The position numbers and the translations under genes were made by a program. Source: Pseudonocardia sp. 73-21 (GTDB taxonomy: Bacteria > Actinomycetota > Actinomycetes > Mycobacteriales > Pseudonocardiaceae). From it: a DNA stretch of 32,900 bases. This document shows, in pieces, positions 7,986-15,607 of the stretch (position 1 is the stretch's first letter; the number at the start of each line of letters is the position of its first letter). Under the pieces are notes generated by a model that worked only from the letters and a program-made list of their open reading frames with translations, was not told the origin of the DNA and made no database searches. The stretch covers positions 1 through 32,900 of the forward strand of contig NZ_MKVV01000106.1 in the NCBI RefSeq assembly GCF_001899645.1, given 5' to 3'.

Positions 7986-9522
7986 GCCGGGCGACGACCG
8001 GCTCAGCCAGCTCGTGGAGCTGGTGGTCGAGCTGGCGTCGGGCGACCGGGGGGCGCGGATGCAGCCGTCACCGGCCTCGGACGAGATCGACGCCGTGATC
8101 GTGGGCATCAACATGATGGCCGAGGAGCTCCAGGCGCTCGACGCCGATCTGGAGGCCCGGGTCACCGAGCGGACCCTGCAGCTCGAGCAGGCCCAGCTCC
8201 AGCTCGAGCGGCTCGCGCTCTACGACCCCCTCACCGGGCTGGCCAACCGGACCCTGCTGGCGGACCGCATCGGCCAGGCCATGGCGCGCGCCGACCGCGG
8301 CGCCGCACCGCCCGCCGTGCTGCTCCTGGACCTCGACGGGTTCAAGGCGGTCAACGACAGCTTCGGCCACGCCGTCGGCGACCTGCTGCTAATGGAGGTC
8401 GCCTCCCGGCTCCGGGCGGTGGTGCGGGAGAGCGACACCGTCGCGCGCCTCGGTGGCGACGAGTTCGCGCTGGTCGTCATCGACGCCACGAACGACCAGG
8501 TCCTCGAGATGGCCGAACGCATCCGCACCGCGCTGCAGGCGCCGGCCCAGCTCGGCGACCAGGTCTGCTGGGTGAGCGCGAGCATCGGGGTGTGCTTCGC
8601 GGTGCGGGGCCAGCAGGCCGACGCGCTGCTGCGGGACGCGGACACCGCGATGTACGAGGCCAAGGGCACCACCCGCGGAGCGGTCCAGATCTACGAGACC
8701 AGGATGCACACCGCCGCCCTGTCGCGGGTCCGCCTCGCCGACCAGCTCCGCGGCGCGATCGCCGGCGGGCAGCTGCGGGTGCACTACCAGTCGATCGTCG
8801 ACCTGCAGGACGGACGCACGTCCGGGGTGGAGGTGCTGGTCCGCTGGCAGCACCCGACGCGCGGGCTGCTGCTGCCGGCCGAGTTCATCGGCGTGGCCGA
8901 GGACACGGGCATGATCGCGGCGCTCGACCGGTGGGTCCTCGACACCGCGCTGGCCCAGCTGGCCGGCTGGCGCGCGACGGTGCTGGGCGACAGCGCGTTC
9001 ACGATGCACCTCAACATCTCGCCCATCGAGCTCCGCTCGCCGCGGTTCGCCGACGAGGTGCTGGGATCCCTCGCCCACCACGGGATCAGCCCGGCCGACC
9101 TCGTCCTGGAGGTCACCGAGACCCAGATGACCGGTGACGACGCCCAGACGCTGCAGGCGCTCGAGACGCTGCGCCGCGCCGGGATCGCCGTGGCGATCGA
9201 CGACTTCGGCACCGGCTACTCCTCCATCGGCTACGTGCGCCAGAAGTTCCTCGACCTCGTCAAGATCGACCGCGCGCTGGTCACCGGCCTGGACACCGAC
9301 CCCCAGCAGCACAGGGTCGCGGCGGCGATCCTCGCGATCGTCGACGCCTTCGGGCTGGACGCGGTGGCCGAGGGCGTCGAGACCGCCGCCCAGGCCGAGG
9401 AGCTGCGCGGACTCGGCTGCCGGTTCGGCCAGGGCATCTACTGGTGCGCGCCCATGTCCGCCGCCCCGATGACCATGCACCTGACGGCGGCCGCGCACGC
9501 TACGAAGCGGGCAGCATCCTGA
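7966..9522 (+). CDS. GGDEF-EAL bifunctional c-di-GMP protein
   Basis: A 518-residue cytoplasmic protein with no membrane segment. Residues about 10-80 form a helical, HAMP-like and coiled-coil signalling module. The GGDEF domain (about 82-245) keeps an intact GGDEF motif at 163-167 and an RxxD inhibitory site (RESD, 154-157) five residues before it, so a feedback-inhibited diguanylate cyclase is expected. The EAL domain (about 265-505) reads EVL at 289-291 instead of EAL but keeps the metal-binding Glu, plus NISP, VTETQM, DDFGTGYSS (from 412), VKID and AEGVET. A phosphodiesterase is therefore also possible. Its ATG lies inside the STAS-like gene. Its 3' end overlaps the convergent diiron-protein gene by 23 bases. 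Confidence 0.93.
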   Translation: MTTRAPEPGDDRLSQLVELVVELASGDRGARMQPSPASDEIDAVIVGINMMAEELQALDADLEARVTERTLQLEQAQLQLERLALYDPLTGLANRTLLADRIGQAMARADRGAAPPAVLLLDLDGFKAVNDSFGHAVGDLLLMEVASRLRAVVRESDTVARLGGDEFALVVIDATNDQVLEMAERIRTALQAPAQLGDQVCWVSASIGVCFAVRGQQADALLRDADTAMYEAKGTTRGAVQIYETRMHTAALSRVRLADQLRGAIAGGQLRVHYQSIVDLQDGRTSGVEVLVRWQHPTRGLLLPAEFIGVAEDTGMIAALDRWVLDTALAQLAGWRATVLGDSAFTMHLNISPIELRSPRFADEVLGSLAHHGISPADLVLEVTETQMTGDDAQTLQALETLRRAGIAVAIDDFGTGYSSIGYVRQKFLDLVKIDRALVTGLDTDPQQHRVAAAILAIVDAFGLDAVAEGVETAAQAEELRGLGCRFGQGIYWCAPMSAAPMTMHLTAAAHATKRAAS

Positions 9523-10987
9523 GGGACTGGTCGAACTGCTCCCCCAGCCGGTCGAAGACCATCGTGATGACGCCGACCGCGGCATCGCGCTCCGCGCCGG
9601 TCACCGGTAGCCGGGTGAACTGCACGGCATCCGCCTCCGGGTCGGGATCGAGCTCCGGGTGGGCGAGCCCGTGACGGTCCGCGAGGTAGTCCAACCGGAC
9701 GCCGTCGCGGCGCTCCACCTCCCGCGCGAGCAGGCCGCCGTGCCGGAAGAACGCCTCCCCGCTGCCCTGCAGCGCCTCCACCAGCCAGTACCGGACCACG
9801 GGACTGCGCTGGCGGAAGGCGGCGTCGAGGAACGCGGCCGCGGTCTCGCGCTGCAGGTCGGTCTGCCGGCCGTGGCCGAGGAACCGCAGGGTCTCGCCGG
9901 CCGTCCAGCCCAGCCGCGCGTCCAGGTCCAGCGCGGCCGCGTCGCGGGCGAACAGCCGGTGGTGCGACGCCAGCAGCCGCACCCTCCGGTTGAGCGCCCG
10001 CTCCTGCGCGGTGGCGGGGTGCGGGAACGGCAGCGCGTAGGTCATGAGGTCGGCGTAGCCCATGATGTCCGGGATCCACAGCGGCAGGAACGCCGCCAGC
10101 CGGTCGGCCGGGTCTCCCCCGCCGCCGGAGATCCACGCCGGGAACGGGTGCGCGCGGGCCCGGCCCATCCGCTCACGCAGCAGCTCCGCCATCGGCCGGT
10201 GGGCCGCCGACGGGGGTGCGCCGACGACCGGCCCGGGAACCCCCTCGCCCCTCGCGACCTCGACCGCGCGCAGTGCCGCCGCCGGGCTCGGCACGCCGGT
10301 CGTGCGCCGCGCGTAGGCGAGGAGGTGGCCGTTCTTCACCGTGAACATGTCGAACACCTCGTGCACCAGCCGCAGCGCCTCGGCGCGCTGCTCCGCCGTG
10401 AGCACCGCGGTGTGGAAGAGGTCGTCGGCGTCGATGAGGGCTCCGGTCTCGCGGGCGAGGTGGTAGGGCCCGAAGTACCGCAGCGCGGCACCCGTCCGCG
10501 CCGACAGCTGCGCCGCCAGCGGCGCGGTGTGGCCGAAGAACACGTGACCGCAGGTCTCGATCGCCTCCATGACGCCGAAGCGGACGAGCGGGTCCGGCGT
10601 CTCCACGCACATCTGGACGAGCCGCGTCGCGTACCGCCGGAACACCTCCGTCTCCGGTGCGGCGTAGTACCAGGCCACGGTGTCCTCGACGCCCCAGCCG
10701 AGCAGGCCGTCCAGCCCCAGCTCGGCCCAGTCGTCGAGGAAGAGCGCCGAGTGCGTCTCGTCCTCGAGGGTGTGGTGGTTGATGGCCCGCTCGTACTCCG
10801 TCCGGGGCTCGGGGTAACGCAGGAACCAGCGGTTCAGGTCCCGGAAGCCGAGGATGAAGTTGGCGAACAGCGGCGCGAAGACGAACCGCTGCTCCAGCGG
10901 CACCGCGTCGCTCTCCATCCACGCGTACAGCGGATGGCGGTCGATGACCGCGCGCCGCGCGGCGATGGCCGCGAGCACCTCCTCCAC
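9500..10987 (-). CDS. Tandem heme-oxygenase-like (diiron oxidase-type) protein
   Basis: A 495-residue protein made of two copies of one helical domain. Three blocks align without gaps at a constant offset of 263 residues: 69-98 with 332-361 (both ending LD, two residues, LGW), 137-151 with 400-414 (MEAIETCGHVFF with VEALQGSGEAFF), and Y171/H176 with Y434/H439. The first copy has a full set of candidate metal ligands (E75, E77, H79, E141, E144, H148, H176, H192). In the second, E75 and E77 are replaced by L338 and A340 and H148 by E411, while H342, E404 and H439 remain. The pattern resembles the iron-containing redox / HDO superfamily (UndA, BesC, SznF type), which performs oxygen-dependent oxidations. 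GTG start at 10987, one base after the P450 stop. The substrate is unknown. Confidence 0.7.
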   Translation of the reverse strand: MEEVLAAIAARRAVIDRHPLYAWMESDAVPLEQRFVFAPLFANFILGFRDLNRWFLRYPEPRTEYERAINHHTLEDETHSALFLDDWAELGLDGLLGWGVEDTVAWYYAAPETEVFRRYATRLVQMCVETPDPLVRFGVMEAIETCGHVFFGHTAPLAAQLSARTGAALRYFGPYHLARETGALIDADDLFHTAVLTAEQRAEALRLVHEVFDMFTVKNGHLLAYARRTTGVPSPAAALRAVEVARGEGVPGPVVGAPPSAAHRPMAELLRERMGRARAHPFPAWISGGGGDPADRLAAFLPLWIPDIMGYADLMTYALPFPHPATAQERALNRRVRLLASHHRLFARDAAALDLDARLGWTAGETLRFLGHGRQTDLQRETAAAFLDAAFRQRSPVVRYWLVEALQGSGEAFFRHGGLLAREVERRDGVRLDYLADRHGLAHPELDPDPEADAVQFTRLPVTGAERDAAVGVITMVFDRLGEQFDQSLRMLPAS

Positions 10988-10988
10988 G

Positions 10989-12245
10989 TCAGGCCACGCG
11001 TCCGGGCCGGAGCCGACCAGGTCTGATCCTCAGCGTTCTGAGCTCCTTCCCCAACGGCCGGAACACCGTCCAGTCGGGCACGGGATCCGCGGGGGCCATG
11101 TCCGGCAGGCGGGTCAGCATCGTCCGGAAGAACACGTCGCCCTCCAGCCGCGCCAGCGCCTGGCCCATGCAGCTGTAGGGGCCCACGGTGAAGCCGACGT
11201 GCTTGTGCGCGTCGGGCCGCCGCACCAGGAACTCGTCGGGATCGGTGAACACCGCCGGGTCCCGGTTCGCGGCGACGAGGGCCAGCATGACCGTGTCGCC
11301 CTCCGGGATCACCTGCCCGCGCAGCGGCACGTCCTCCAGCACCATCCGGCGGATCGTGGACACCGGCCCGTGGAAGCGCATCATCTCGTCGAACGCCGCC
11401 GGGAGGCCGGCCGGCCCGCCGTCGACCAGCAGCCGGTGCTGGTCGGGGTGGTCGAACAGCAGCTGGATGCCGTTGGCCAGCAGGTTGGCCGTGGTGTGGT
11501 AGCCGACGACGGTGAACATGATCCCCTGCGCCACCACGTCGTCGTCGTCGTAGGGCAGCGGGGTGCCCGGACCCGCCATCACGGCGAACAGGCCGGAGCC
11601 CGCACCCCGCCGGGCGGCCGCGACGTAGGGGGCGAGGAAGGCGCCCATCTCCAGCATGCCCTGCTGGGAGCGCCGGAGCTGCTCGAGCTCGGCCATCTCC
11701 AGCAGCTGCGAGATCCCGTTGGAGGCGCGGAGCATCAGGTCCATGTCGATCTCCGCGGCGGGGATGCCGAGCAGCCGGCACACCACCGACATCGCGAGCG
11801 GGTGGGCGATGTCGTTGACCACGTCGACGGGCCCGGTACCGGCGAGCGCGGTGGTGAGCAGGTCGTCCATGATCGCCCGGATCGCCGGCTGCTGGTCGAG
11901 TACCCGGCGCGGGGTGAAGTGCTTCTTCATCACCCGCAGGAACGTCGCGTGCGCGGCGGGATCGTCACGCCCGCCCCACTGCATGAAGATCCGGCGGAGC
12001 GGGGCCAGCTCGCGGCGGACCGCGGCCGGGAGCACGTCGACCTTCTTGTGCTCCTCGACGGCGTGGAAGCGGGGATCCCGCAGCGCCGCGCCGACGTCGT
12101 CGTAGCGGGTGAGCATCCACGAGCCCAGCTCGGGGCAGTAGTGGACCGGAGCCCGGTCCCGCATCTCGTGCAGGACCGGATGGGGATGCCGGTAGAGATC
12201 GGGATCGCGGAGGTCGAACACGGGGTCGGCGAGGTCTGACGACAT
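10989..12245 (-). CDS. Cytochrome P450
   Basis: A 418-residue soluble bacterial P450. The heme-ligand loop GFTVGPYSCMGQALARLE places the axial cysteine at C359; the usual histidine before it is replaced by Ser, and FGxG by FTVG. The ExxR pair of helix K is E287/R290 (EMMR). The I-helix oxygen-activation motif reads VVGYHTTANLL, with both threonines present. It has no membrane anchor, so separate ferredoxin partners are needed; none is encoded here. The ATG at 12245 is preceded by GGAAGGGG. One base separates its stop from the start of the tandem diiron protein, indicating a two-gene operon and probably sequential or joint oxidation of one substrate. The divergent methyltransferase may belong to the same pathway. 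Confidence 0.93.
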   Translation of the reverse strand: MSSDLADPVFDLRDPDLYRHPHPVLHEMRDRAPVHYCPELGSWMLTRYDDVGAALRDPRFHAVEEHKKVDVLPAAVRRELAPLRRIFMQWGGRDDPAAHATFLRVMKKHFTPRRVLDQQPAIRAIMDDLLTTALAGTGPVDVVNDIAHPLAMSVVCRLLGIPAAEIDMDLMLRASNGISQLLEMAELEQLRRSQQGMLEMGAFLAPYVAAARRGAGSGLFAVMAGPGTPLPYDDDDVVAQGIMFTVVGYHTTANLLANGIQLLFDHPDQHRLLVDGGPAGLPAAFDEMMRFHGPVSTIRRMVLEDVPLRGQVIPEGDTVMLALVAANRDPAVFTDPDEFLVRRPDAHKHVGFTVGPYSCMGQALARLEGDVFFRTMLTRLPDMAPADPVPDWTVFRPLGKELRTLRIRPGRLRPGRVA

Positions 12246-12280
12246 GGACGGAGGTCCCCTTCCGGTGGCCGATCACACTG

Positions 12281-12286
12281 AATGTA
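12281..12286 (-). promoter_or_regulatory. Candidate -10 box for the P450 operon
   Basis: The minus strand reads TACATT in a short AT-rich island (12277-12300) within an otherwise GC-rich intergenic region, about 36 bases before the P450 ATG. The -35 region is not convincing. Confidence 0.3.
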
Positions 12287-12434
12287 AGCAAATGACTACG
12301 GAGAGACCACCCGGTCCACCCGGATGCACGCGTCCGGACGATGGTCATCACCCGAGAGGCCCCCCGGACACGGGGTGACCGACCGCCCGGATGACGGACG
12401 ACCGGCTCGTCCCGGGCACGTAGCGTCCCGGGGC

Positions 12435-12443
12435 GGGGGGGGG
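12435..12443 (+). repeat. Run of nine G residues just before the methyltransferase start
   Basis: An uninterrupted G9 tract ends 6 bases before the ATG at 12450. It occupies the position of the ribosome-binding site. Such tracts are slippage-prone and also common sequencing-error sites. Confidence 0.8.
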
Positions 12444-12449
12444 CGCGCC

Positions 12450-13253
12450 ATGCGATGGACCAGGGCAGTGCTTCTCCTGCACGTCATCCGTCTGGCGCGG
12501 CGGGCCCCGCGCGACGTGTCCACGCGCTGGGACCGCTACTGGGCCGACATCCGGGACACCGGCGACCATGGGGACGTCCTGTGGGACGCGAGCACCTCCG
12601 ACGAGGCGCAGCGCTACCTGGACCTGCTGGCCGAGTACGCCGACCCGACCCTCCCGGTGGTCGACGTCGGCTGCGGCAACGGCCGCTTCACCCGCCGGAT
12701 CGCCACCCGCTTCGACCACACCGTCGGGGTGGACCTCTCGCCCCACGCCGTCGCCCGTGCCGTGCGGGAGACCCCGCCGGGACCTCGTCGGGTCGAGTAC
12801 CGCAACGCCGACATGACCGAGCCCGGCGCCGGAGCCCGGCTGGCCGCCGAGCTGGGCGCGTGCACGGTGTTCGTCCGGGGCGTGCTGCACGTCATGCCGG
12901 CGCCCCAGCGGCGGGCCCTGGCCGCGAACCTGCGGGATCTCGTCGGCGCCCGCGGCACCCTGCTCCTCGCCGAGACCAACCATCCGGGCCCGCTCCTGGG
13001 CTACCTGGAGAACCTCGGTGCGGGCCCGCGCGGCCTCCCCCCACCGCTCGCTCGCGCCATCGCCGCCGGACTGCCCCGCCCGCGGCCGTGCGGCGACGCG
13101 GAGATCGACGACGCGTTCCCGCCCACGGACTGGGTCCGGGTCTTCACCGACGCGGACGCCCGGATCGCCACCGTCCTGCAGCCCGGCGGCGGCACCGGGA
13201 CGATCGCCGGGCACGTCGCCGTGCTGCGTCCGCACGGCGACGGACCCCGGTAG
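12450..13253 (+). CDS. Class I SAM-dependent methyltransferase
   Basis: A 267-residue protein with a Rossmann-fold methyltransferase core. Motif I is VVDVGCGNGRF (residues 70-80), followed by TVGVDLSPHAVARAV (acidic residue binding the SAM ribose), RNADMTEPG (motif II region), CTVFVRGVLHVMP (post-II) and TLLLAETNHPG (post-III). A basic N-terminal helix (RAVLLLHVIRLARRAPRDV) precedes the domain. The ATG at 12450 is preferred because the upstream frame (from 12324) is proline-rich and non-conserved; the only ribosome-binding candidate is the G9 tract. The methyl acceptor cannot be predicted. Being divergent from the P450 and tandem diiron protein, it may modify the same small molecule. Confidence 0.85.
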   Translation: MRWTRAVLLLHVIRLARRAPRDVSTRWDRYWADIRDTGDHGDVLWDASTSDEAQRYLDLLAEYADPTLPVVDVGCGNGRFTRRIATRFDHTVGVDLSPHAVARAVRETPPGPRRVEYRNADMTEPGAGARLAAELGACTVFVRGVLHVMPAPQRRALAANLRDLVGARGTLLLAETNHPGPLLGYLENLGAGPRGLPPPLARAIAAGLPRPRPCGDAEIDDAFPPTDWVRVFTDADARIATVLQPGGGTGTIAGHVAVLRPHGDGPR

Positions 13254-13262
13254 CGGCTCCGG

Positions 13263-13387
13263 TCACCGGTGGGGCAGCTCCACCGTCACGCACAGGCCGA
13301 GGCCGGCCCCGGCGTGACCCGCGCGGACGCGTTCCGTACCCCGCCGGAACGGCTCGGCCGGCGTCGACACCACGTGGGGCGCGCCGT
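13263..13387 (-). pseudogene. Remnant of a sensor histidine kinase C-terminus
   Basis: The minus strand reads EPFRRGTERVRAGHAGAGLGL, then directly CVTVELPHR and a stop at 13263-13265. The first part matches the F/G2 boxes of a histidine-kinase HATPase domain (EPFxRGxxR...GLGL) and the second the final strand (VTVxLP). The roughly 20-30 residues that normally lie between are deleted. No other kinase sequence remains; upstream the frame runs antisense to nothing conserved inside the TetR gene. The 6-bp hairpin at 13267-13285 falls within this relic. Confidence 0.5.
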
Positions 13388-13393
13388 CCCGCG

Positions 13394-13990
13394 TCAGGCC
13401 GCCGCGATGCCGGCGAGCCTCAGGTAGGCGTCGCCGATCCGCCGGGCGAGCGTCGCGAGCTGCCGCGGGTCGTCCGCGACGACCTCCGCCGCCCGGGCGA
13501 CGATGCCGGTCACGGCACGGGAGAGGTCGGCCGGTGGCAGGGCGGGATCGGCGAGCCCCTCCGCCGTCAACCGCTCGACGAACCGGGTGTTGCGCCGCTC
13601 GGCACGGGCGAGGATCTCGTCGCGCAGCGTCCGCACGCCCGGGTCGGCGAGGGCCTGGTGGGCGATCACCGTCAGCATCCCGTGGTGGCGGGCCCACGCG
13701 GCGAGGTAGCCGGCCACCGCCTCACGAGCCGTGCGCTCGGGGGAGCTGGTGTCGGCCCGTTCCTGCAGCTCCAGGAACTCACGGCGCACCCGGTCGGCGA
13801 CGGCGCGGAAGACGTCGTCCTTGGAGGCGAAGTACGCGTAGACGGTCGGGCGGGTCACCCCGGCCTCGGCGGCGAGGACGGCGATCGTGGTGCCGTCGTA
13901 GCCGTGTGCGCAGAAGGCCGCCTCGGCGACGTCGAGCAGCCGGTCGCGCTTGTCCTCCGCGCTCAGCGTCCGGCCGCCTAAACTTGACAC
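13394..13990 (-). CDS. TetR-family transcriptional regulator
   Basis: A 198-residue repressor. The N-terminal helix-turn-helix (about 10-55) reads RDRLLDVAEAAFCAHGYDGTT, then VLAAEAGVTRPTVYAYFASKDDVF, which is canonical TetR. The C-terminal ligand domain is all-helical and Ala/Arg-rich. No ATG is available in frame near the conserved N-terminus; the best start is GTG at 13990, which lies inside an inverted repeat, so the transcript may be leaderless. It is divergent from the acyl-CoA ligase/carboxylase operon with 18 bases between starts, and most likely represses both directions through the palindrome, with an acyl-CoA as plausible inducer (inference). Confidence 0.9.
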   Translation of the reverse strand: MSSLGGRTLSAEDKRDRLLDVAEAAFCAHGYDGTTIAVLAAEAGVTRPTVYAYFASKDDVFRAVADRVRREFLELQERADTSSPERTAREAVAGYLAAWARHHGMLTVIAHQALADPGVRTLRDEILARAERRNTRFVERLTAEGLADPALPPADLSRAVTGIVARAAEVVADDPRQLATLARRIGDAYLRLAGIAAA

Positions 13991-14000
13991 TGATGTAAAG
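13983..14000. promoter_or_regulatory. Palindromic operator between TetR gene and ligase operon
   Basis: CTTGACACTGATGTAAAG is an inverted repeat of the form CTTnACAnnnnTGTnAAG, matching at 12 of 18 positions. It overlaps the TetR start codon and ends 8 bases before the ligase ATG. Position, length and symmetry fit a TetR-dimer operator. Confidence 0.65.
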
Positions 14001-14008
14001 TAGCACGC

Positions 14009-15607
14009 ATGGCGCTTCCACCGGTCGATCGACGGACCCTGCGCGCGGCGTACGACCGCGCCCTCGCCGAGGAGCCCGACGAGCTCGCCCAGCTCGACCG
14101 CACCACGCGCTACACCACCGCGGAGAGCCACGACCGCTCGCTGCGGATCGCCGGTGGGTTCGGCGCGCTCGGCGTCGCGCGGCAGGAGCCGGTGGCGGCG
14201 TTGCTGGACAACTCGCTCGACGCCGCGCACGTCTGGTCCGGCCTCGGGCTCGGCGGGATGGTCGAGGTGCCCGTCAACACCGCCTACAAGGGGTCGTTCC
14301 TTGCCCACGTGCTCAACGACTCGGCGGCCTCGACGCTCGTGGTCGACGACGCCTACGTGGAGCGCGTCGCGCGCATCGCCGGCGACCTCACCGCGCTGCG
14401 GACGCTGGTGGTGCGCGGCGACCCGGCGGCGGCCGACGGGATGGGAGATCGACCGGGCCTGCGCGTCGTCGCGTTCGACGAGCTGACGACGGCCGCCCCG
14501 GCCCCGGTGGCGCCGGTCGACGCGGGCGAGCTGATGGCCTACATGTACACGTCCGGCACGACGGGGCTGTCGAAGGGCGTGCTGATCACCCACGCCCACG
14601 CCTACACCTACGGCTCGCGGGAGGACCAGGAGCGACCGCGGCGCGGCGACCGACTGCTGGTCACGCTGCCGATGTTCCACCTCACCGGCCTCTGGTACGG
14701 CATCTACCAGGGGATCATCCACCGCTGCCCGGTGGTGCTGGAGCCCGCGTTCTCGGTCAGCGGTTTCTGGCCGACGATCCGCGAGCACGGCATCACCGTC
14801 ACCGTCATGCTCGGGGCGATGGCCGAGCTGCTGCAGCAGGTCGCCCCCTCGCCCGACGACGGGGACAACCCGCTCGAGCTCGCGGTGATGGCCCCGCTGG
14901 CCAGTGACGTCGCCCGGTTCCGGGAGCGGTTCGGCATCGACCTGGCCGCCGTCTACGGGATGAGCGAGATCGGCGCCGTGATGAACGGGCCGCCGGAGAC
15001 CGTGGTCGGCGGGGAGTGCGGGTTCGCGCGCGAGGGCTACGAGCTGCGGCTCGTCGACGGGGCGGGGGCGGACGTGGCGACCGGCACCGTCGGCGAACTG
15101 TGGGTGCGGCCCGAGGACCCGCGGCTGGTGATGCGCGGCTACCACGGGCAGCCGGAGAAGACGGCCGAGGTGCTGGTCGACGGCTGGGTGCACACCGGCG
15201 ACGCCTTCCGCCGCGACGCCGAGGGCCGCTTCTTCTTCTCCGACCGCATGAAGGACGCGCTGCGCCGCCGAGGCGAGAACGTCTCCAGCTTCGAGGTGGA
15301 GCGCGTGATCAACGAGCACCCCGACGTCTACGAGAGCGCGGTGGTCGCCGTGCCGTCGGCGCTGACCGAGGACGACATCAAGGCCGTCGTGGTGCCGCGG
15401 GAGGGCGCCGCGATCGACCCGCGGGAGCTCATCGGGTTCCTGATCGACCGGCTGCCCTACTTCATGGTGCCGCGCTACCTGGACGTCGCCGCCGAGCTGC
15501 CGAAGACGCCCACCCAGAAGGTGCACAAGCACGTGCTGCGCGACTCCGGGCCCACGGGCTGGGACCGCGAGGCGGCCGGCATCGTGGTCCGCCGGGGCAC
15601 GCGGTGA
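14009..15607 (+). CDS. AMP-dependent acyl-CoA synthetase (CaiC-like)
   Basis: A 532-residue ANL-superfamily enzyme that activates a carboxylic acid to acyl-CoA via an acyl-adenylate. Motifs: the phosphate-binding loop YTSGTTGLSKGV (about 174-185), the A5 motif VYGMSE (about 315), the hinge/A8 region GWVHTGDAFRRDAEGRFFF and SDRMKDALRRRGENVSSFEVE, and the catalytic lysine near the end in PKTPTQKVHK. Sequence flow resembles carnitine/crotonobetaine-CoA ligase-type and medium/long-chain ligases. The ATG at 14009 has almost no leader after the operator, suggesting leaderless or short-leader translation. The stop overlaps the start of the fused carboxylase by 4 bases (GTGA), so acid activation and acyl-CoA carboxylation are probably consecutive. 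Confidence 0.93.
   Translation: MALPPVDRRTLRAAYDRALAEEPDELAQLDRTTRYTTAESHDRSLRIAGGFGALGVARQEPVAALLDNSLDAAHVWSGLGLGGMVEVPVNTAYKGSFLAHVLNDSAASTLVVDDAYVERVARIAGDLTALRTLVVRGDPAAADGMGDRPGLRVVAFDELTTAAPAPVAPVDAGELMAYMYTSGTTGLSKGVLITHAHAYTYGSREDQERPRRGDRLLVTLPMFHLTGLWYGIYQGIIHRCPVVLEPAFSVSGFWPTIREHGITVTVMLGAMAELLQQVAPSPDDGDNPLELAVMAPLASDVARFRERFGIDLAAVYGMSEIGAVMNGPPETVVGGECGFAREGYELRLVDGAGADVATGTVGELWVRPEDPRLVMRGYHGQPEKTAEVLVDGWVHTGDAFRRDAEGRFFFSDRMKDALRRRGENVSSFEVERVINEHPDVYESAVVAVPSALTEDDIKAVVVPREGAAIDPRELIGFLIDRLPYFMVPRYLDVAAELPKTPTQKVHKHVLRDSGPTGWDREAAGIVVRRGTR

Noticed and set aside
13985..13999. TTGACA ... TAAAGT as a promoter for the ligase operon
   Set aside because: The two hexamers are only 6 bases apart, far short of the 16-19 needed; the symmetry is better explained as an operator.
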